Below, piece by piece: positions 34,366-48,660 of a DNA stretch of 64,000 nt. The stretch covers positions 22,083,719-22,147,718 of the forward strand of contig NC_092863.1 in NCBI RefSeq assembly GCF_032062135.1. Reading direction: 5' to 3'. The stretch's first letter is position 1; the number at the start of each line of letters is the position of its first letter. Position numbers and translations under genes: made by a program. The stretch comes from Pyxicephalus adspersus (taxonomy: Eukaryota > Chordata > Amphibia > Anura > Pyxicephalidae). The notes below the pieces were generated by a model. The model was not told the DNA's origin and ran no database searches. It saw nothing but the letters and a program-made list of their open reading frames with translations.

Positions 34366-35500
34366 ACGAATTAACATAACAATAAATCATCCACAAACAC
34401 GGTTACTTTAGCCCTCCTGTTCCCAGTATTAGTATGCCTTGAAAATTAGGCGTGTACTTCAACAATCTAAGTAAAGGGTCTAGCACCAAATTAAAGAATA
34501 TTGGGGAGAATGGGCAATATTTCCCATTCCCCGTATCATTACGACTGGGGTGGATAAGCTGCCATTAAGGAGAAGTCTTGTGATGAAATTTTATATATCT
34601 ATATTGTATGTATGATGTGAAGAGTTGGCCAAAGGCTCTCTTGGTGAAGATAGCATTTAAAAGGACATTCTACCCGATAAAAGGCTTTATCTGCAAATCC
34701 CAATAACATAGCTTTCTGTGGAGTGGTTTTAGTAGCCACCATTACTGCCGATATTGCTGTACACACCCCTATCGTGAAGTGGCGGCCTCTCACAAATCAC
34801 AGTAGATTAGTGGTGAAAAAGGATATTAAAAGATGTTCCAGTCTATTTGCCATTAGTTTATGTATTATCTTGTAGTCACAATTTAATAAAGAGATCTGTC
34901 TGTGGGAAGATACCAAGGAAGTATCTTTGCCCTCCTTGGGGATCAGGATTGTGTGGGCTTCATTAAAGTCAGGGAATGGGAAATTTTGAGCTAGTATGGC
35001 ATTGTATACTTCTGTGAGCAGGGGAGTGCCTTCCTCTAATATATTTTTTTATTATTCAACTGAGAAACCATAAGGGCCATGGTTCACCAAGGTTTTGATC
35101 ATTTTTGGAACTTTCATAACTTTCATAGTTATAGAAAGGTTAAGGTAATCTCTCTGGTCAGTGGTCAGTTTTGTTAATCTGACCTTCGTTAAGAGATCAT
35201 GAGGAATAGTTGGTTTGAATGGTTAGGCATGTAATATTGCTCAAAAATTTAGTTAATAGTACAAAAGTTTTTTGTTAAGAGTGGGGGATAAAAGGTCTTT
35301 TATGCAGTGAATGTGGCAATTGGGTCCCTGGGGTTCCAATAATTTGGCCAGTAGCGAACCCACCTTGTTGCCTCATTTGTAGAATGTATTCTTTCAGAAA
35401 TGTGTCTGTGTTTCCACTTTAGCCACCACATGTCCATTAAAATTGACCCTGTCCCACATTCTTTTGTGTTAACATCCTCCATGGACAGAGACACAAAAGA
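34366..35500 (-). pseudogene. L1/Tx1-like ORF2, RT region
   Basis: Reads on the minus strand from the upstream linker to the RT: a PDFNEAHTILIPKEGKD block near 34,965, ISLLNCDYKIIHKLMAN near 34,885, IGVCTAISAVMVATKTTPQK at about 34,775, then LGFADKAFYRVECPF (AF.. box), and finally VFVDDLLL at about 34,390. Stops and shifts abound. Interrupted by Tc1 at about 34,365. Confidence 0.8.
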
Positions 35501-35708
35501 GAGGAACCCTTCTTTTTCTCATTGTTATTCGGCATTGCTCAGCTGGCATTATTTGGAGAGAAAAGCAAACCTTCCAGTTCCACATCCTCATTCTCCTTCT
35601 CTTCTCATGACTATAGCTCCCTGACCAGGGAGGAGAGTGGGAGAGGAGGAATTACCAACAGGGGAACACCAACAGGGAGGAGAGTGGGAGAGGAGGAATT
35701 ATTATTAA
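35501..35708. repeat. 47-bp direct repeat beside L1-L2 junction
   Basis: A 28-base block starting agggaggagagtgggagagg occurs at 35,627-35,654 and 35,674-35,701. It lies exactly next to the deletion endpoint inferred for copy A. Confidence 0.7.
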
Positions 35709-36893
35709 AAGAAACTTGAAAGGAGCAGTCAGACAGATAGGAAGAAAACCAAGCAGTGCCACTGATACCAATGAAGCGCATGATTTGTATTAGAAGGGGG
35801 TGATTAACAGTGTCAAAAGCGAAGAAAAGATCAAGAAGAGGGAAAAGTTGCCTTGAGACTTAGCTCTGATGAGGTAATTTGCCACATTAGTAAGGGCTGT
35901 TTCGGTGGAGTGGGCAGCTCGAAAATCAGACTGGAGAGGATCAAGAAGAGAGTTGGTGCTCAAGTAATTGGTAAATCTTTTGTAGACAAGGCGCTCAAGA
36001 AGTTTGGAAACATATGAGGGAAGGAACACAGGACAGTAGGGAGGGGTCTAGTGAGGTTTTTTTCAGGTTAGGGAGAATTATGGCATGTTTGAAAGCGGAG
36101 GGGTAGATACCAGTGGAGAGGGAAAGGTTAGGGCGGAAGCCAGGGTTGAGGAATGGGCATGGATTGGATTAGAGGGAATTGGGTCAAGCGGACAGGTAGT
36201 AGATGGGGATGATGAGAGAAGAGGGGAGACTTTATCCACAGTAGCAGGGGTGAGGGAGGCAAGTCATGATTTACTGGTTGAAGGTGAAGATATGGTTTGA
36301 GTGGCCCAGTGAGCAGAGACATCATGCCTGATTTTGTCAATTTGATCTCTTATGTAGGTGGCAATGTCTTGGGCAAAAAAGGCTGTTGTGGGGGGAGCAG
36401 GTGTGGGGTTTAGGAGGGAGTCAATTGTTGAGAAGAGGCTGCCTGGGTTGGATACTTGGGAGGAAATGACAGAGGAGAAATGTTGCTTGGTAACAGTGAG
36501 TTTACTGTTAAAGTGTTGTAGTCTGGCTTTGTAGTCCATGAAGTCAGCGCTGAAGCCAGATTTTCTCCACTTGCACTCAGCTGCACAAACAGTCTTTTGT
36601 AGCTTTTTGGTGTGATTGTTGTGCCAGGGATGGGGTTTAGCAGGACGGGGGTAGTGGAAGGTGGCAGGGGCAATTTTATCCAGGGCCAAAGAAACAGTGT
36701 GGTTGAACTAAGTGGCAGCTTTATCCAGAGATGTGATATTAGAGAGGGTGGGGGTTAGGGAGGTAAGTCAGTTTGAGAATAGGTTGTGGTGAAGGTTACA
36801 GATATCTCTCTGGCATTGACCAGGTCTGATATGTGGCAAAGGGGAGCAAGAGTTCTATAGTTTGAAGGTGATAATGTAGTGATCAGAAAAGAT
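35709..36893 (-). pseudogene. L2-like LINE fragment, copy B
   Basis: Same content and truncation points as copy A. The 141-residue frame at 36,264-36,689 is identical to that at 32,542-32,967. Ends abruptly at 36,893. Confidence 0.85.
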
Positions 36894-38029
36894 TGGCTCC
36901 ACACTACTGTTGACAGATTGCCTCTCTGAGCAGTTTGTCTCTGCATTAAGGCTGGATTCTCCAGCTATGCCCTCACTGTGATCCACTGATTATAGTGACC
37001 ACATACAGACCTTGCCCACTGGCTAGGAACTGGAGACCTTGCACATCCCGCTGGAAGCCTTGTATGCTGCAGATCTTTATGACAATTAATGGGACACAGC
37101 CCAGGATGCTGTCAAGGCAGACAACATAGCAGACATACTTTCTACTGTTGCCATTCAAATCCAGGAAAATAGATCACAACAGAAATGCTTGGGAAATGTT
37201 TGTTTTATGTGCATTTCTCTATTGAAACCTATGAATAAAGATCATGAGAGACACTTCCTGCTTATGATGAAGCTCTTCTCAGGGACTGGTGCCCTGAGTA
37301 TATTCACACAAATTTCCTATTCACCTACTGGGCAATATACTGACTAAGACATGTATCAGATTATTCTTATGGATGTTGGTATAGATGAAAATGGATATAG
37401 TAAAATGGTAGTTGCATAGAAAACTCTAAAAGGCTAAATTATTTCAACAAGACCCGGTGAAGTAAGGTCAGGAAGGTGAGGGAAAGAAGAACTCTCAAGA
37501 TATAGCAGCAGAAAAGATAGGAATAAGAAGGACAAAAATAAATAAAAGAAGGAAGAGCTGGAGTGATTACCTTCCAAGAAGATGTCAGTACCTTCAGCAG
37601 AAATACTAACAGAAAATTCAAGTTTCAGACAGCAGAACATTGTCCCAAACTGGTAACAATGCACGTACAATATAGTCCTAAAACTCTTGGATTGTAGCTT
37701 TATTTACAAATCAAGTGGAAAGGGTGTTTTCTGTTGTGGTTCTGAAGTTTTTAGTGTACAATTTAGGGGGACTACCACACTAAACTTGTCAGTTCCCCTG
37801 GACTTCTATACCCCGACTAGACCCTGCAGATCACAGCATGAAAACAGTTTAGCCTCCATTGTTTCTGTGATTTTGCCTAGGACCAATCAAATTGTACATG
37901 GTTTGAGGAAGGAGTAGAGGAGGAACAGGCCTCCCCTCAGGTTCATCTGATGTCCAGTCATTTCCTCCACACAGTCCAGTCCATGTTAGATAACTGATAG
38001 CTGATTATTTGGGATGAGTGAGAATGCCT
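36894..38029. other. PLXDC1 intron, unassigned
   Basis: No exon or recognised repeat family. Purine-rich stretch at 37,460-37,560. Confidence 0.45.
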
Positions 38030-38520
38030 CTGACAGTCTCGCGAAAATTTCGGCAAACCGATTTCGCGAATTCCATTAAAGTCCAGGGTGCAGGTTCCCA
38101 CAGTCCCTGGGCTGTTACAGCCCAGTGACCTTGGGAACCTGTGGTCACAGCTGATTAGAGTCACGCGGATGCCTCTAATCAGCTGTGACTGCAGGCAAAC
38201 CTAAATGAACTCTCAATGGAGATTCTCCATTGAGTGCCTCCAATCAGCTGTGACTGCAGGCGAGTTTATTTGAGTTCAGTTTCCACAGTCACTGGCTGTA
38301 CTTATCATTGATAAGTACAGCCCAGTGACCGTGGGATCCTGGGGTCACAGCTATCTGGAGGCATGCGGTTGCCTCCAATTAGCTGTGACTGCAGGCGAAC
38401 TCAGATGAACTCTAAATTCGGCGAGAATCACAAGGCCGGTCTCGCTTACATGTTCTGTAAGCGAGAAAGGCCCAAATTGCCGCAAGATCGAAATTACAAA
38501 TTTTGCTCGCTCATGCCTAC
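38030..38520. repeat. MITE-like element with repeated CAGCTGTGACTGCAGGC
   Basis: The word TCAGCTGTGACTGCAGGC occurs three times (about 38,179, 38,244 and 38,379, the last with one change). Its inverse, GGTCACAGCT, occurs at about 38,142 and 38,342. Outer ends CTCGCGAAAATTTCGGCAA and its inverted counterpart near 38,465-38,510 resemble degenerate terminal inverted repeats. Noncoding. Confidence 0.55.
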
Positions 38521-40739
<2,219 letters not shown>

Positions 40740-40865
40740 AACAATAAAGGGTGAACCTTGGTGATGCAGCAAACCTGAAATGGATTATTTCAAATAACTT
40801 GCTGTTTGCGGGATCACCCTGTTTTATGCATGATAACCTTGGAGAGCTATAAGAAATCAGGCCAT
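40740..40865. repeat. Palindromic MITE, short diverged copy
   Basis: Shares the GATGCAGCAAACCTGAAATGG-like block and AAATCAGGCC end with the fuller copy at 55,318-55,540. Confidence 0.5.
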
Positions 40866-41768
40866 TTGAGTACTCTTAAATTGTTTAGTCATTTCTTCTC
40901 CAGGCATAATGTAGTCAGATGTAATTTTGGCCCAAAAAAATCAGTTTACAAGACATGCTTGTAAAGTCCTAGTGCACTAAAGATGAACTGGAAAGTAGTA
41001 GGAGACTGTGAAAACCATGTTTGTTTCTGGCAGGTGTCCTTTTGGCCACCTGTATCACAGACCCTGTAAAAGACAAATGTAAGCTCTTGCTCCCATTTTA
41101 GTGTGTGATCCTTCTTCTGGACATGGCCCAAACTACTGCATTAGATTGGGTGTTAACATACTGCAACAGTGCATGAGTGCTGATAAAGATACATCTTCTA
41201 CCACTGTGCACCTGTGTTGGAACTACCAGTGATCTACTTTTAACTTTATGCTGTACACTGGGATGATTGGAACTTAGTGATAGTCCTTAGTGATGTGACC
41301 CTTGCTGGTTGTATCTTTCCGAATAGTTTCCTATAGTTTAAAAGTGTTTATAATCAAAGTATGGCTTTAAAGTTAGGGTTGTATTATTATCCTTCAGTTT
41401 TTTATTATCTGATGGACCCTAATGTCGGCCTTGCCAGCTTTGCCTTGCATACCAAAACCTTACTGTTGTTTTTAAGCCTCTGCTCCTTTATCGCATGTTG
41501 TTCAATCCCTGACATCTAGGCCTTAAAACTACAGATCCAGGCCCAAATATAGGAATACTTTTGCCTCAACATACAGGAGATGTGTCTTCAATATATTTCT
41601 TTGGAATTATAAGGCTACCTTAACAGTAAACATTATACTACTTGATACACAAATGAAATGTGAATGTAGTCACTTTTCAGTTCCCAGTTGACCAATCCTG
41701 AGAATCAAAATTAAACTTGAGGCTTTCAATCTTCTGCTAAATTAAAAAAAAAGAAAGATCCCCTAGAT
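40866..41768. other. PLXDC1 intron, unassigned
   Basis: No exon or repeat family recognised. Confidence 0.45.
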
Positions 41769-42000
41769 CAGTGGTCCTTAACCTTTTGGAGCTCATGGAC
41801 GACTAATCTCACAGACTCCGAACTGCGCATGTGCCGGAAGCCGTGTGCCACTCAGAGGCAAAGAAACTTCATGATGACACAACCCACCCTAAGCCTGCAA
41901 TGTGTATTGGAGACATGGTCCGTGGATCTGGCTGGTGCCCCCCCAGCGCGGTCATTCTCCTGACCCCGCTGGGGGGGCCACCTGTCAGAGCCACAGCTCA
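41769..42000 (+). mobile_element. hAT-like element, partial
   Basis: Starts CAGTGGTCCTTAACCTTTTG after ccctagat (41,761-41,768), which fits the nnnTAnnn hAT target form. No matching right duplication found, so the 3' end is approximate. Has a GCCCCCCCAGCGCGG inverted block near 41,937-41,980. Confidence 0.5.
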
Positions 42001-42179
42001 CCTGTCAGGTAGAAGTTCTACCGTAATGCAAGAAAATCCACATCCATGTTGGCTACATGCCCCATCATGGTACCCATACCTTCAAAGCTGTTAGTATTCT
42101 CACCAGACAGGGCATACTTTCTTCTAATCCCACCAAAAAGATGTTCATTCATTTAACTGCAAGTGGGGGACTCTTGTGG

Positions 42180-42530
42180 CTAACTGCCCATAAAATGTCA
42201 TCACTACGGCACCATCACAAGTTATGAAAAACTATATCTGTCATACCCTGCTACTCTGTCACACATATATGGTCACTTACCTTCTGTGAATCCTAATTTC
42301 TCAGGAACAGGGAGATGTATTGACCTAAAGATGTAGTAGTAAGAACATACCCAGGGTACCCAGTAGTACCCCTTGGCTATCTTTCACATGAATGACATTT
42401 CTCTGGAGCTATCAATTGCAAAGATTTTGGGGTACAAAGAAGGCTAACGCCCCCCTATAACTGTTACAATGCATTGTATGGTGTAGTTCTACTCTTTGGT
42501 ATAGGAATGGTGAGCAGGGAGCAATATTTG
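42180..42530. repeat. Unclassified interspersed repeat, copy 2
   Basis: Reverse complement of 5,976-6,310, for example GCATTGTATGGTGTAGTTCT at about 42,471. Noncoding. Confidence 0.65.
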
Positions 42531-43796
42531 ACTGGCTAGCACTGTATGATAGCTTTTGTTTTGTATCTTTCATTAATAAAATGAGCATCAAATGGTGACT
42601 GCAGAAATTTAGTGATTTGTCATTTCCTTTATTTGATGCATGTATGCTACAGTAACTAGCATCTAACTAGCATCTACCATCTAGCAGTAACTAGCATACA
42701 TCTTTAATAATTGTTTGCATTGTGGCATTGGAGACAGTAGAGGAAGAGATGTGAAAGCAGGAAGAAAAAGTACAGATGAGTAGAGGAAGTAGAAGTGGAA
42801 AAAAAAAGAATACATATTTATTTATTAGAATCAAGAGAATCAGAGCTGAGAAGCAGAAGTACAGCTAAAGAATAGGTAGTAGGTAGATGGATAATAGGTA
42901 GTAGGTGGCAATTAAGTGCTAGATAAGCTATTGTTGGTACAGCTCCTACATTCTTTAAAGGACTTATGGAATGTGATCAGCTCCCTGATATCAAGCAGTC
43001 ATTATTTTTCCAAACTATGCCATACCTGCGCTCTACAAACGCGTAGGCCTGAATGTCTCCTGCATTTTCTCCTACTGCTAATCAGGGAAATTGGGGACAT
43101 GAAAGTAAAAATGGTAAAGAATTAAAATGATATACACTTTAGTCCAAGGCCAAAATCAAGGAATAAACAGTATTCCCAAGCCTGCATTTTTCCTACTAAT
43201 ACTTAGGAAAATTGGTGAACCGACATGGTTGAAGAAGGAATTTTACACTACCAAATACCTAGTGTCTTCAGGTCGCTGTAGAGTGTTTGTTCTTGATAGT
43301 GTAATTTTGCCTCCTTTACAGAAAGTTTTAAAATTTTCCCATATTTGCTGTGATAGCAAGGATCTAAGAGTGTTACTATCTAGTAATCATCGCTGCTTGA
43401 TATCAATGATATCCATATCAAATGCGAAAACAAGAAAGCATACAACTAGCCATGTTTGCCAAAGTGGGCTCTGTATCTTCTCCCTCTGACATCCCCCCCC
43501 CCCCCCCCACTGATGATCATCTAAACCAGAGGTACAGCATAATACTTTAGAAACATAATTTTAATTTTCTAAACTTTTGTAATAAAGGTAAAATTTTTAT
43601 ACAATATATAATAAAAATTGCTGTATATTTTCATTTTTGCTGTATTACATACAATGAGGATTTTAGCTCTAGATATACTTTTTTTTTTCATAAATTATTT
43701 TTATTTTTGGAGATTGCACACTAGGTCTTGCCTTTGATTAATAAATCTTTGTGTTTGTTCCATATAAATATTTTCTGTTAACAGTGCTTTAAGAAT
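42531..43796. other. PLXDC1 intron with C run
   Basis: Contains the imperfect local repeat of ctagcat/taactagcat near 42,650-42,695 and a C run at 43,492-43,508. The 120-codon frame at 43,127-43,489 shows no family motif and is probably chance. Confidence 0.45.
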
Positions 43797-44106
43797 GACT
43801 TAAAGCATACCTAAACTTAACATTTGTACTCTTCATAAAAGGGTAGACAACCCTTATATGTAAAGGAAAAATGTTCATTTTTAAAAAAAAAATTTTTAAA
43901 GCAAGCGCAATGCGAGATCGGGTGATGTGCCAAGAAGACAAGAAGAAGACGGAAGGGAAGAATGAAGATGACGGCACCCATGAAGAGGAATTCTAGGACG
44001 ACGTGGCACCAGGTTGTGGGAAGGACCAGTGCCATCGATCTGCAGAATTAAAGGTAAGTGTAATGTTTTTGTTTTTCAGTTTGGTTCCGCTTTTCTGCTT
44101 TAAGTC
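43797..44106. mobile_element. MITE with GACTTAAAGCA terminal repeats
   Basis: Begins GACTTAAAGCATACC and ends ...TGCTTTAAGTC, an 11-base perfect inverted terminal match. Internal text aggtaagtgtaa and the purine-rich gaagaagac block are shared with 59,300-59,643. Confidence 0.65.
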
Positions 44107-45394
44107 TGTATTATAGTCTGCTTAAGTACTAGAACAAATGTTTCATCCTAGTCCTCTCTGTATTTTAGGAGTGTGTTTTGGCTACTAGTTTTGTTTTGTA
44201 TCATTTAACTGTGCCATCAGTGTTATGCTTGACTTTAAATTTTTTCTAGGAGTCAATAGCTATTCTCCTTGCTGTTGTTCTTTCTATATTGGCCAATTAT
44301 CCTTGTGGAAACTGAGATATGATTTCCCAACATGTAGGATCACATATGAACATAATTGCTTTGTATGATAGTCCCTCAAGTGACTTATTCTGTTTTGTTA
44401 AATAGCTTGGTTCAATGTAGGGGCTTGGTTGTGTCCCAGATCAAGAATTCAGTATCCTTTGGAATTATCTGCATATGCAATATTGATACCCCCCTGCTTG
44501 ATTTTGGAGTTGGTTGTGTTCCTCCTCTGGAAAATAAACAAGGGTTTTGCACCCAAAAACCCTAACATGTTTCATACCTAGTTTTTCACGATGCTGGAGT
44601 TCATATAAAGTTTCATAACAGTTTTAAAGTACATCTTGTTTTGTAAGTAAATAGATGTTATTGCTTCTTAACCCCAGCATTTCTCAGATCCCGAGTCAAG
44701 CAGCATACATTTCTGTAATGTAATATAGTTGCCATATTATAAAACACATACAAAATACACATACCTAATTTTTACATGTAACCACCAACAGAAGAAGATT
44801 TTTAAAAAGTTATTTTACATTTGCATTTGATTTTGGAAGATGCAAAAAGTTTTGAACCTTGGACAATCAATTTATCATGAGTCGCAATCATAGTATACAA
44901 AGTAATGAAAAGTTATCATAATTTCAAAAGAAAAACTCCAGCCACAAAATAAATTTGATATAATTAAAAAAACGTACCCACACACGCAAACACTCTCCTT
45001 GTTGCTGTGCATTTATAGAGGCAGCTATACTTTTAAATCAGAGACAGTAAGAGCTGTGGCTCTAACTTATGTACCTTTTCTGTTCAACCAATTGCAGATT
45101 TCCTTATATTCTGTTAGTGGCCAGTGATGGGACTAGAAGAGTAGGGGGTGCAATTCAGTGCTTCAATGAACAGACATAATGTAATGCGCCTAGGCACACG
45201 CCTAGGCAAAAGAAGCCAAAGAATTACAGCTACGAATATTATAGAGGGTTTACAAAAAGAAAACTTTGAAAAAAAACATACTAAATAAAATCACGTTCCC
45301 AAATTTTGTTTGTGTCAACCCATAGATCAATCTCAAGGCTAAAAAGAAAACACTGTTAGATTAATAACACATTTTTCACATCAACACAAAAAAC
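44107..45394. other. PLXDC1 intron, unassigned
   Basis: AT-rich; no exon or repeat family recognised. Confidence 0.45.
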
Positions 45395-45880
45395 TTACAA
45401 GAAGTTTGTCATCAGTTCTGGCCCCTATTGTTAGCCGATTTAACCTTTAGTAAACTTTTAGATCCTCATCCTTGTTTTACATTTAGGAAATCACCCTCCA
45501 TCAAAGGGAAAGTAGTGAGAAGTCATTTTTTTCAAGGCAAACTACCAAATTTATTACTACGAAAATTACTTCTTTAAAAGGCTTATATCCTTGTGATCAA
45601 TGCAATAAATGCAAAGGTATTCATAAAGATTGTAATTCTATTGAATATCCTTTTAAATTAAGCTCCCAAATAATGATTTTGCAAATTGCACTACAACAGG
45701 TGTAATTTTATTTAGCAAGTTGTAGCTGTAAAAAATACTATGTTGGTAAAACAAAGAGACCATTTTGGAAGCACATTTATGAGCACAACTATAATATTAA
45801 GAATGGATGGATTATTACCATTATTACACCTTCAAGTTAACATATAGGCACCTGCCATCATTTTTTTTGTTTTTTTTTTC
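45395..45880 (+). pseudogene. Penelope-like GIY-YIG endonuclease remnant
   Basis: In shifting + frames: LKGLYPCDQCNKCKGI (about 45,575-45,625, a CxxC zinc-like knuckle), then a CTTTGVI/YLASCSC block, KKYYVGKTKRPFW and HIYEHNYNIKNG (45,735-45,805). This is the GIY-YIG-type endonuclease typical of PLEs, with the YVGKT(K/R)R core. Frameshifts and stops. The RT upstream is absent, so this is a different PLE copy from 9,940-10,356. Confidence 0.78.
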
Positions 45881-46173
45881 TTGTGGGAGGTTGGGAGGTT
45901 AATAGGTACAATAAAATACATTTAAAACTACAAAATACAATATATTAGGAGAAAATGTGTTATCAAAAACTTTAATATGTAAAAGGGATGAGGATAAAGA
46001 ATTAATACACCCAATATACATTGATATGCTCTTAGCAATGCCTGTCTGTTTTATGTATGAAATTATACCTTTTTCTAGTATCATTTATGTAGAAACACTT
46101 TCTCAGTTAATATATATAGTTAAGTAATAAATGGATGTATTATGTAAATTATGTTATAAGACAGGTATGTATG

Positions 46174-47664
46174 TCAGGGCCTATCCCTTGCCGGGCTCAC
46201 CAGTTCTCCCACTCTCATAGCCCCAAAAAATGCTGTGACAAAAGCTGCCCGAAACAGAACGGCCTCATAGTTCCCAAAACAAAGGACCCCCAAACCCCCA
46301 GCTAAACCGTGTAACAATTCAAAAGTCACAGGCCTCCTCCTATCCTGTACTTGCTTACCCTTCCGGAAACCTTTAAGCGCTTGCCTGACAATAAATGCCT
46401 TCGTACAATCCTCCTCCCCCCTAACTTTAAACCCAAACGCCAATCCAGCTACAAATCTATTGACCCCAGCCACCGACACCCCTTCAGCAAATTTTTTGGC
46501 TAACAGCCACAACACCCCTTGAAGCGGTTGCCTAGCACCACCCTTACCTGCCTCTGTCTCCCATGCCTTCCATTCTGCCCATACTTTGGAATACGCCATC
46601 CAGGTTCCCTCACTCACCGAATTCTGAACTAAACCTTCGATAATCCCCTTGCAACATCTCAAAGATGACCCGGGCATTGATGACCGACTTCCTCTGCCTC
46701 CGGAGCTAAACCACTGAAAGCGAGACAAAGCATCGGCCACTGTGTTATCCACCCCCGGGATATGCCTAGCAAATATAAATACATTGTGCTCCATACATTT
46801 AAAAACCAAATGACGCAACAACCGAACCGCAGGCCCAGATGATACTGAAAAGCTATTGATCGCCTGCACCACCCCCATGTTATCACAATAAAAACGCACT
46901 TTTTTATTCGCCAATTCCCTCCCCCACAATTCTAAGGAAACCACAATTGGAAATAATTCTAACAAAATCAAGTTCTTCACTAGTCGCTCCTTCACCCAAA
47001 GCTCCGGCCAAGCGCCTGCACACCATCTTCCCCGAAAATACGCCCCAAAACCCCCCCCACCAGCCGCATCTGTAAAGAGCTCCAGGTCCACTGCATCCAC
47101 CGGTCCTTCTAACCACAATGCCTTCCCATTAAAATACTGTAAAAACAAATCCCATGCTAACAAATCCTCCCTCACCCCCCTATTTAGACGCACAAAGTGC
47201 CCTGGCGCTTTCACCCCAGCAGTAGCTGCCGCTAACCTTCTACAAAACACTCTGCCCATGCGCACCACCCTACATGCAAAATTTAGTTTCCCCAGCAACG
47301 ACTGCACCTCCTGTAGCCTCATTTTTCTCCTACCCATGGCCGCCTGCACTGCAGCCCTAAGCGCAGCCAATTTCTCCGCTGGCAACCTACTCTCCATTGC
47401 CACCGTATCTAACTCAATGCCGAAAAATGTTAAGGCCATCACCGGCCCTTCCGTTTTGTCATCCGCTAATGGAACCCCAAATCTTTCTGCCACATGCTGC
47501 AAAGTAGCCAACAATACTCTACACACCTGACTCCCCGCCGGCCCAATCACTAAGAAATCATCTAAATAGTGAATTACAGAGTCTATTTCTGACACAAAAC
47601 GAACCACCCATTCCAAAAAAGTACTGAACTGCTCAAATAATGCACAAGAAATAGAACAACCCAT
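46174..47664 (-). pseudogene. DIRS RT palm, RNase H and recombinase start
   Basis: 496-codon open frame. RT: PMGCSISCALFEQFSTFLEW-type start, then VIHYLDDFLVIGPAG with intact YLDD. Thumb: LTFFGIELDTVAMESRLP. RNase H: LELFTDAAGGGGFGAYFRG, YCDNMGVVQAIN and RHIPGVDNTVADALSRF with conserved Asp residues. Recombinase N-terminal region: SEGTWMAYSKVWAEW, then FFGAMRVGEL with the first Arg, after which homology ends at 46,174. The HxxR and Tyr parts are gone, so integration function is lost although RT/RNase H look intact. Confidence 0.88.
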
Positions 47665-47838
47665 AGGTAGACACCTGTCGACATAATACTCCCCCCCCCC
47701 ATTTACAACCCAACAACCTCAGGCAACTAGGGTGAACCGGTAACAGCCGGAAGGCAGCCTCGATATCCGCCTTTGCCAACAAAGCCCCCGGCCCATACCT
47801 GCGCACCCACTTAATCGCCGCATCAAACGAAGTATAAG

Positions 47839-48429
47839 CTACTGCACAGGCCGCGGGATCAATGCCATCATTAACCGAACCCCCCGAGGGTACGACAAAT
47901 GATGTATCATACGATATTTACCTACCTCTTTTTTGGGGACCAATCCCAAGGGAGAAATCACCAAACCTTCCAGCGGCGGGCCAGGAAAGGGGCCGCTCAT
48001 CCTACCTAGACTCACCTCTTTTTCCAATTTTGCTTTTACCAACTCCTGAAATCGCAGCGCAGAATTCAAATTCCTGGGTTCCCTCGCCGTGCCCACCACC
48101 TCGCTGGGAATCCAAAAGCCCTCCTTAAACCCCGCCTCCAAGACCCTGGCTGCTGTTCTATTGGGGTATTTATCTAAAAAGGGGGCCATCCTTCCTACCT
48201 TCACCGGCGTCACCCCCTTTTCCAACACCATCCCCCCCTCTCCCTGAACCTTGTTTAAAGCATCTTGTCTGTCCATGGTTACCCCCACAACCGGCGCATT
48301 CATGACGAAATCGACAACTCCCCCCAAATTTGCACACCCCTTCATTAATGAGCCAACATACCCCTTTCTTCTTACTCCCCGATTGTCCACCCCCCACTTG
48401 GGTGCTGGAGCCAAGAAAAGGCTGTCCAC
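47839..48429 (-). pseudogene. DIRS RT N-terminal region
   Basis: Contains YPNRTAARVLEAGFKEGFWI, LVISPLGLVPKKEVGKYRMI, HHLSYPRG, the fingers region of DIRS RT. The frame is lost at about 47,840; a C run at 47,690-47,700 and a frame change separate it from the palm. Confidence 0.8.
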
Positions 48430-48586
48430 CCCCTGTTTGCCTCCCTACAGCCATCAGCCTCATCCATAAGCCTATATCCTTATGATCCCATCTCAAAGAT
48501 GGTCTCACCGCCTTGCGCTGCCGAAACTGTTCGTCATAGCGCAACCAACAAACCCCCCCGCACCAGGGCACCCGGGCACTGTCCAC
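48170..48586 (-). pseudogene. DIRS gag-like zinc-finger ORF
   Basis: 138-codon frame with CWLINEGVCKFGGSCRFRH, CAGCGGNHGQTRCF: a CCCH finger followed by CxxC..H..C, a nucleic-acid-binding pair common in gag-like ORFs of DIRS elements. The N terminus is truncated or begins upstream of 48,586. It overlaps the RT-linker frame 47,839-48,429. Confidence 0.7.
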
Positions 48587-48660
48587 CTATCAGAGTTTTC
48601 AGTGAAGCAAGTAAAATTGTTGCTAAATAATAAACATGTAACCAGCTTCAGCTTCAGCCA

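Larger units (their letters stand above)
31022..36893. repeat. Tandem segmental duplication (Tc1 + L1 + L2)
   Basis: Unit A is 31,022-33,176 (2,155 bp) and unit B is 33,177-36,893 (3,717 bp). They share the Tc1 part, the same piece of flanking L1 (31,905-31,975 = about 34,366-34,455), and the whole L2 part, where a 141-residue open frame is identical. Sharing of flanking L1 DNA shows a duplication, not two transposon insertions. Unit A lacks about 308 bp of Tc1 C terminus and about 1,254 bp of L1 and adjoining DNA. Confidence 0.88.
46174..48586 (-). mobile_element. DIRS-like retroelement, 3'-truncated
   Basis: 2.4 kb with gag-like, RT, RNase H and the start of a tyrosine recombinase in the minus orientation, C/G-rich compared with its AT-rich surroundings and with long open frames, hence fairly young. 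It sits between a PLE endonuclease remnant and a PLE-like hammerhead motif on the other strand, suggesting insertion into a PLE. Recombinase catalytic core missing beyond 46,174. Confidence 0.85.

Noticed and set aside
43127..43489. 120-codon open frame as a host exon
   Set aside because: No splice sites in frame with PLXDC1 and no recognisable domain; composition like surrounding intron.
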